Below, in pieces: positions 60,499 to 64,000 of a stretch of 64,000 nucleotides of DNA (positions are counted from its first letter, which is position 1; each line of letters starts with the position of its first letter). The stretch comes from Shimia sp047124445 (GTDB lineage Bacteria; Pseudomonadota; Alphaproteobacteria; Rhodobacterales; Rhodobacteraceae): NCBI RefSeq assembly GCF_047124445.1, contig NZ_CP138921.1:930001-994000 (forward strand), read 5' to 3'. The notes below the pieces were generated by a model. That model saw only the letters and a list, made by a program, of their open reading frames with translations, was not told the DNA's origin and searched no databases. Position numbers and translations under genes: made by a program.

Positions 60499-61341
60499 AT
60501 GAGCGCCATTGATGATCTTCCCCCGCTGCGTCAGGTGATCGAGACCCACGGCCTCTCTGCCCGCAAATCCTTGGGCCAGAACTTCCTGCTGGATCTCAAC
60601 CTCACCGCCAAAATTGCCCGCCGCGCAGGCGAATTGACCGATTGTGACGTGCTGGAAATTGGCCCCGGCCCCGGTGGTCTGACCCGGGGCCTGCTTGCCG
60701 AAGGCGCCCGCAAAGTCCTCGCGATTGAGAAAGACCATCGCTGTATGCCAGCCCTGGCAGAGATCGAAGCCGCCTACCCCGGTCGCCTCGAGGTCATCAA
60801 CGGCGACGCGCTGGAAGTCGATCCCTTAAGCCACCTCACGCCGCCTATTCGCGTGGCTGCCAACCTGCCTTACAACGTCGGCACGGAACTTCTGGTGCGC
60901 TGGCTCACCCCGAAAGAGTGGCCGCCGTTCTGGCAAAGCCTGACCCTGATGTTCCAGCGCGAAGTGGCTGAGCGCATCACCGCACAGCCTGGCTCCAAAG
61001 CTTACGGGCGCCTTGCCATCCTGTCGCAATGGCGGGCCAACGCCAATATCGTCATGTCTCTGCCACCTGGCGCGTTTTCGCCGCCGCCCAAAGTGCATTC
61101 TGCCGTGGTGCATCTCACCGCACTGCCGGAGCCGCGCTATCCCGCAGACGCCCACACCTTGTCTCGGATTGTGGCCGCTGCATTCAACCAGCGCCGCAAG
61201 ATGCTGCGCGCGGCGCTCAAAGGTCAGGCGCCAGACATCGAAGACCGCCTGATCGCTGCTGGCATCAAACCAACCGACCGCGCCGAAGTTGTCAGCCTGG
61301 AGCAGTTCTGTGCCCTCGCGCGGGTGATGAAAGAAAGCTGA
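60499..61341 (+). CDS. rsmA: 16S rRNA (adenine-N6,N6)-dimethyltransferase
   Basis: This 280-aa enzyme (KsgA) dimethylates two adenosines near the 3' end of 16S rRNA. It has SLGQNFLLDLN, the SAM motif VLEIGPGPGGLTRGLL and the catalytic NLPYNV. The C-terminal domain includes AAFNQRRKMLRAALKG. It is the last gene of the lpt-surA-pdxA run. Confidence 0.97.
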   Translation: MSAIDDLPPLRQVIETHGLSARKSLGQNFLLDLNLTAKIARRAGELTDCDVLEIGPGPGGLTRGLLAEGARKVLAIEKDHRCMPALAEIEAAYPGRLEVINGDALEVDPLSHLTPPIRVAANLPYNVGTELLVRWLTPKEWPPFWQSLTLMFQREVAERITAQPGSKAYGRLAILSQWRANANIVMSLPPGAFSPPPKVHSAVVHLTALPEPRYPADAHTLSRIVAAAFNQRRKMLRAALKGQAPDIEDRLIAAGIKPTDRAEVVSLEQFCALARVMKES

Positions 61342-61869
61342 GCCGCGCGCACGCTGTCTTTGGCGTACTTTCACACAACCTCGACCGGTTTTCGCAAAGC
61401 AACCTCCGGTCGCATCGCTATCTCTGAACCACGCAACGCGATGCCAGTGAAACTTTCACACAAACGCGCTGCGTACCCCTGTTGCCCGTGCCGCACCCTC
61501 CCTCCGTTTGCTTGGCACGGGCCACTTTCCCAATAGCTGAGCCTACCAATCGTCAAGGCGGCCTTGCGCTGTAAAAGAATGGCGAAATTCTGCCAATAAA
61601 TCTGCCACTTGGCCAATTCTTGCAAATGGCTGAAATTCTCAAAACCTTGGCAATATCTCCCCATTCTCCCGCCTTTCCAGGCCGCCTATATCAGGCTTGA
61701 AAGATCCAGATTTCCCGTCATCACCCCCACCGGCCCGCGCGCACAACGCATGGCTGTGTCATTGATTTGGGCACTTTCCCCCTGCCAACCCGAAGCGGCG
61801 ACAGGCAGGATTTCTCTATCTGACCGCCGTTCTGCCCAAACGGCTACAACCACAGAATGTGAGGTTCCT
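61342..61869. other. Spacer after rsmA with a C-rich-loop hairpin
   Basis: These 528 bp hold no recognised gene. The main feature is a 9-bp stem GCCCGTGCC/GGCACGGGC (61484-61492 with 61514-61522) whose 21-nt loop contains CCCTCCCTCC, complementary to ribosome-binding sites. No T-run follows the stem. The upstream codons of the next frame (61609-61869) have irregular composition and are not taken as coding. Confidence 0.55.
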
Positions 61870-62598
61870 TTGGCCAAAGACATGATCCCAAATCCACGGC
61901 TTGACCCTGCCGACACCACTTTGGTGCTCAGCACACGCACGGCCGCTTTGGACATGTTGCAGGCCTCAAACCAGGATGCGTCTGCGCCCATCCTTCTGTT
62001 GCCCGGCCCGACGGAAAAAGATGCCGAGACCACCACAGGTCTGGCACAAGACCTGCGCCGCCTGATGTCTAACACGGGACCCGCCATTTATTTGGTCCGC
62101 TGGAAGTCCCATTGGGCGCCACAGGAACGAACCCGTTTTGCGCCCCTGGTGCGGGACCTGACAGAAATCCTGAATCATCTGACCAAGGCCACGGCTGCGC
62201 CCCATATCATGGCCCTTGGTCACGGCGCACTTATTGTGTTGCGCGCCAATGGGAATGACGCCGTTTTCGATCCGAAGGCTTCACTATCCAGTCTCAGTTT
62301 TATGTACCCAAGGTTGGACATTCAGGGACGAAAGCCTCGTCTTCAACCGGCTGTTTTTTCGCGCAAAGTCAGCCTGATAGGGTCTGAAGTTGATATCAAA
62401 ATGGTCGCGCCATCACTGGTGAAACGCGTATCCCGATCTTCGGTTGAGGTTTTTGAAGTCGAGAATGAACACTGGTTTGTCCGGTCGCGGATCAGCGCCG
62501 ATCCGGCGGCTTCCTCGGACCAAAACCCGCGCGGTTATGCGGGCAATTGGCTGCGCAGTTGGTTGGATTGGCTGCCACAAGACAACGCAACCCGCTAA
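61870..62598 (+). CDS. Protein of unknown function, 242 aa
   Basis: I do not recognise this protein. It has no signal peptide or membrane helix. The stretch ILLLPGPTEKDAETTTGLAQ, followed later by YLVRWKSHW and MALGHGALIVLRANG, recalls an alpha/beta-hydrolase layout, but the nucleophile Ser of GXSXG is replaced by Gly. TTG at 61870 is chosen because GAGG lies 5 nt before it; ATG at 61882 is the alternative. It converges on the UPF0280 gene. Confidence 0.6.
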   Translation: MAKDMIPNPRLDPADTTLVLSTRTAALDMLQASNQDASAPILLLPGPTEKDAETTTGLAQDLRRLMSNTGPAIYLVRWKSHWAPQERTRFAPLVRDLTEILNHLTKATAAPHIMALGHGALIVLRANGNDAVFDPKASLSSLSFMYPRLDIQGRKPRLQPAVFSRKVSLIGSEVDIKMVAPSLVKRVSRSSVEVFEVENEHWFVRSRISADPAASSDQNPRGYAGNWLRSWLDWLPQDNATR

Positions 62599-63437
62599 GC
62601 GGCGCCAAGGGCTTTGCCAAGGCTTGGATCGCCAAAAGCCACCACTTGCCCTTGCAGAGCCAGCACGCCCCCCCAAACCTCGGCTGACGGTCTTAACCGT
62701 TGCGCAAACGCCTTGCCGCGCTGCAACGCTGCGGACACATCCTGCGGACTCAAACGTGGCACATCCACCGTGACCAGCCTGTTTCCCAGATCGCTGTCCA
62801 ATTGTTGACTGTCCGCAACCGCCCGCACAATGCCCGAATGCCCCGGCACGTCCACTTCGTTGGCGATCAACGTAGCAGCCACATCCGCCAAGGCCGCAGA
62901 GCTGGCCAAGACCGTTACCGCATCCGCAATGCCAAACGACAGGCTCCGCCCGCGCCACCCCGAGGTGGCAACGCCGCGGACACAGCCCGAGCCGTGCAAG
63001 GTTGTGCGCGCGATACCGCCGCCCAGATCGGCCACCATCTCTTCATTTGGTCCCAAAACCAGCGCCACATCGCCGCCGTTGTTGACATAGGCTTTGTCCA
63101 CATCAGGCGCCTGCGCAATCACGCGAGCGATCTCATCGGCAACCGCGCCAGCCACTGCGGCCATCGGCGTCACAAAGCTCGGCAAATGCCGCGCAACCGC
63201 CCCCTGCATGGCGCGCGCAATGCCTCCATGAAAACACGCCTGCAGATCCGCGGCCTGACGCAGTTTTGGGAGTTCATCCACCAGCTCTTGCAACACGGTT
63301 TGAAACCGGAGCGCTGCGCGTTGATAGGCTACTGTTTGGCCCGCACCCCAGATTTCGACAATTAAATCAATGGGGCCATGGTGCAGATGCATCCGCTTAC
63401 CATCTGGTAACCAAGTGATCTGCGCCCCACCTTTCAT
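62595..63437 (-). CDS. UPF0280 family protein
   Basis: This 280-aa protein matches UPF0280, an ApbE-like fold of unknown function. Landmarks are HHGPIDLIVEIWG, YVNNGGDVALVLGP and GVATSGWRGRSLSFGIADAVTVLA. The ATG at 63437 overlaps the stop of the upstream 6-hydroxynicotinate reductase-like gene (ATGA); a longer frame to 63803 lies inside that gene and is rejected. The gene pair suggests a shared pathway. Confidence 0.88.
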   Translation of the reverse strand: MKGGAQITWLPDGKRMHLHHGPIDLIVEIWGAGQTVAYQRAALRFQTVLQELVDELPKLRQAADLQACFHGGIARAMQGAVARHLPSFVTPMAAVAGAVADEIARVIAQAPDVDKAYVNNGGDVALVLGPNEEMVADLGGGIARTTLHGSGCVRGVATSGWRGRSLSFGIADAVTVLASSAALADVAATLIANEVDVPGHSGIVRAVADSQQLDSDLGNRLVTVDVPRLSPQDVSAALQRGKAFAQRLRPSAEVWGGVLALQGQVVAFGDPSLGKALGAA

Positions 63438-64000
63438 GGCTTTTTCAACTTGGTGGGCAGGATATGCGTGCTGCGCGCATATTGGCCGCCGCCTGTCAAA
63501 ACGTCGCTCACGCTCCGGACCTGATCCACATGCCCGCCCAGCTGTTCGTATACGTCTTGCGACACGGTAAACTCCAACGGCGCAACAATGGCTGGCGTGG
63601 GCACCATGCCAAAGGCTCCATCCGGCATCTTGGTCACATCGGCCATCAAAGTGATTCCGCCTCCCGGCCAGACATAGGCCGGCGTCCCGCCAACCGTGAC
63701 CTTGGCATTTTTCTCCTGCACCGCGCGGGTCAGCTTCACAGGGTTTTGCGTGACCCCGGATCGCAGCGATCCGCCAGCCCCGCCCATGAACATGACAGTG
63801 CACAACGCTGGCTCGCAGTTCTCTGCAATCAACCCCACAGATGGCTTCAACGCCTCCGGCATCGGGCGTTTTTGCGGCACCAGATCGGCGTCCAACTCAT
63901 AGTATTCCGCATGTTCGCCTGTGGTGCTCACCATCAAAAATGTCAGCCCCTCGCGCGCACCTTTTTCCGGCCGCCACGGTCCCAGGATGTCGAGCGGATC
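63434..64000 (-). CDS. 6-Hydroxynicotinate reductase-like protein (3' part, truncated by window edge)
   Basis: The C-terminal 188 residues are present and the frame is open to the window edge. The sequence VMFMGGAGGSLRSGVTQNPVKLTRAVQEKNAKVTVGG and GGGITLMADVTKMPDGAFGMVPTPAIVAPLEFT fits the 6-hydroxynicotinate reductase family. That family reduces 6-hydroxynicotinate in anaerobic nicotinate breakdown, and the role in an aerobic Roseobacter is uncertain. Confidence 0.75.
   Translation of the reverse strand, partial: DPLDILGPWRPEKGAREGLTFLMVSTTGEHAEYYELDADLVPQKRPMPEALKPSVGLIAENCEPALCTVMFMGGAGGSLRSGVTQNPVKLTRAVQEKNAKVTVGGTPAYVWPGGGITLMADVTKMPDGAFGMVPTPAIVAPLEFTVSQDVYEQLGGHVDQVRSVSDVLTGGGQYARSTHILPTKLKKP

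Noticed and set aside
63438..63803. N-terminal extension of the UPF0280 frame by 122 codons
   Set aside because: It lies inside the 6-hydroxynicotinate reductase-like gene in another frame; the ATGA overlap at 63434-63437 fixes the start.

Overview
The window is chromosomal core sequence from a marine alphaproteobacterium of the Roseobacter group (Rhodobacteraceae). The evidence is a circularly permuted two-piece tmRNA with the tag ANDNRAPVAVAA, the CtrA-pathway phosphotransferase ChpT, the ornithine-lipid pair OlsB/OlsA, a DMSP demethylase (DmdA) with acrylyl-CoA reductase (AcuI), and a trgA-trgB-cysK locus of the kind known from Rhodobacter sphaeroides. I see no rRNA, insertion sequence, prophage or CRISPR array. 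One tRNA (anticodon CAT) is present.

Layout. 0-4 kb: proA, chpT, a DUF3553 protein and olsBA. 4-6 kb: rpsB-tsf. 6-8 kb: a YciI protein and a LuxR-type solo regulator set in AT-rich spacers. 8-15.4 kb: a minus-strand phosphate regulon phoR, pstS, pstC, pstA, pstB, phoU, phoB, with Pho boxes in front of both phoR and pstS. 15.4-18.5 kb: gamma carbonic anhydrase, gmk, yicC and a PAS_5 protein. 18.6-27.1 kb: a closely packed minus-strand run phr-cfa-trgA-trgB-cysK-mscS-alaX, preceded by a good match to the ECF11 (RpoE/ChrR, singlet-oxygen) promoter. 27-34 kb: a PLP enzyme, a HIT protein, then the DMSP locus. In that locus a divergent GntR regulator faces a run of DUF2182, DUF1326, DinB, dmdA and acuI that ends in a terminator. 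A TenA protein follows gntR.

34.8-39.3 kb: tmRNA, an NTF2-like protein, a ChrA transporter, the ClpXP adaptor SspB and fumC. 39.3-43.2 kb: small proteins (DUF4169, RHH_4 and a 45-aa candidate), sufE, a lipoprotein, the tRNA, and a LysR regulator divergent from a Tat-exported metallo-beta-lactamase-fold hydrolase. 43.3-48.5 kb: purMN, rnd, two small membrane proteins, a 32-aa candidate protein, a TfoX C-terminal-domain protein and ndk. 48.6-53.7 kb: an ABC-F ATPase, marC, a retropepsin-like protease, and holC-pepA. 53.8-61.3 kb: the outer-membrane biogenesis operon lptF-lptG-lptD-surA-pdxA-rsmA. 61.9-64 kb: an unrecognised protein, a UPF0280 protein and the 3' part of a 6-hydroxynicotinate reductase-like gene that runs off the window.

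Functional themes are phosphate limitation (Pst/Pho, with nearby genes for phosphorus-free ornithine lipids), photo-oxidative and tellurite stress, DMSP sulfur and carbon metabolism, trans-translation (tmRNA and SspB within 3 kb), and envelope assembly. The items most worth a second look are: the DMSP operon that includes the uncharacterised DUF2182-DUF1326-DinB block, with a 15-bp direct repeat at its divergent promoter; the ECF11-type promoter heading the trg locus; a PhoR without membrane segments; a LuxR solo lacking the usual ligand-binding aspartate; and a short dispersed intergenic repeat (AAATATCCYCGCCGRAGG) found five times.
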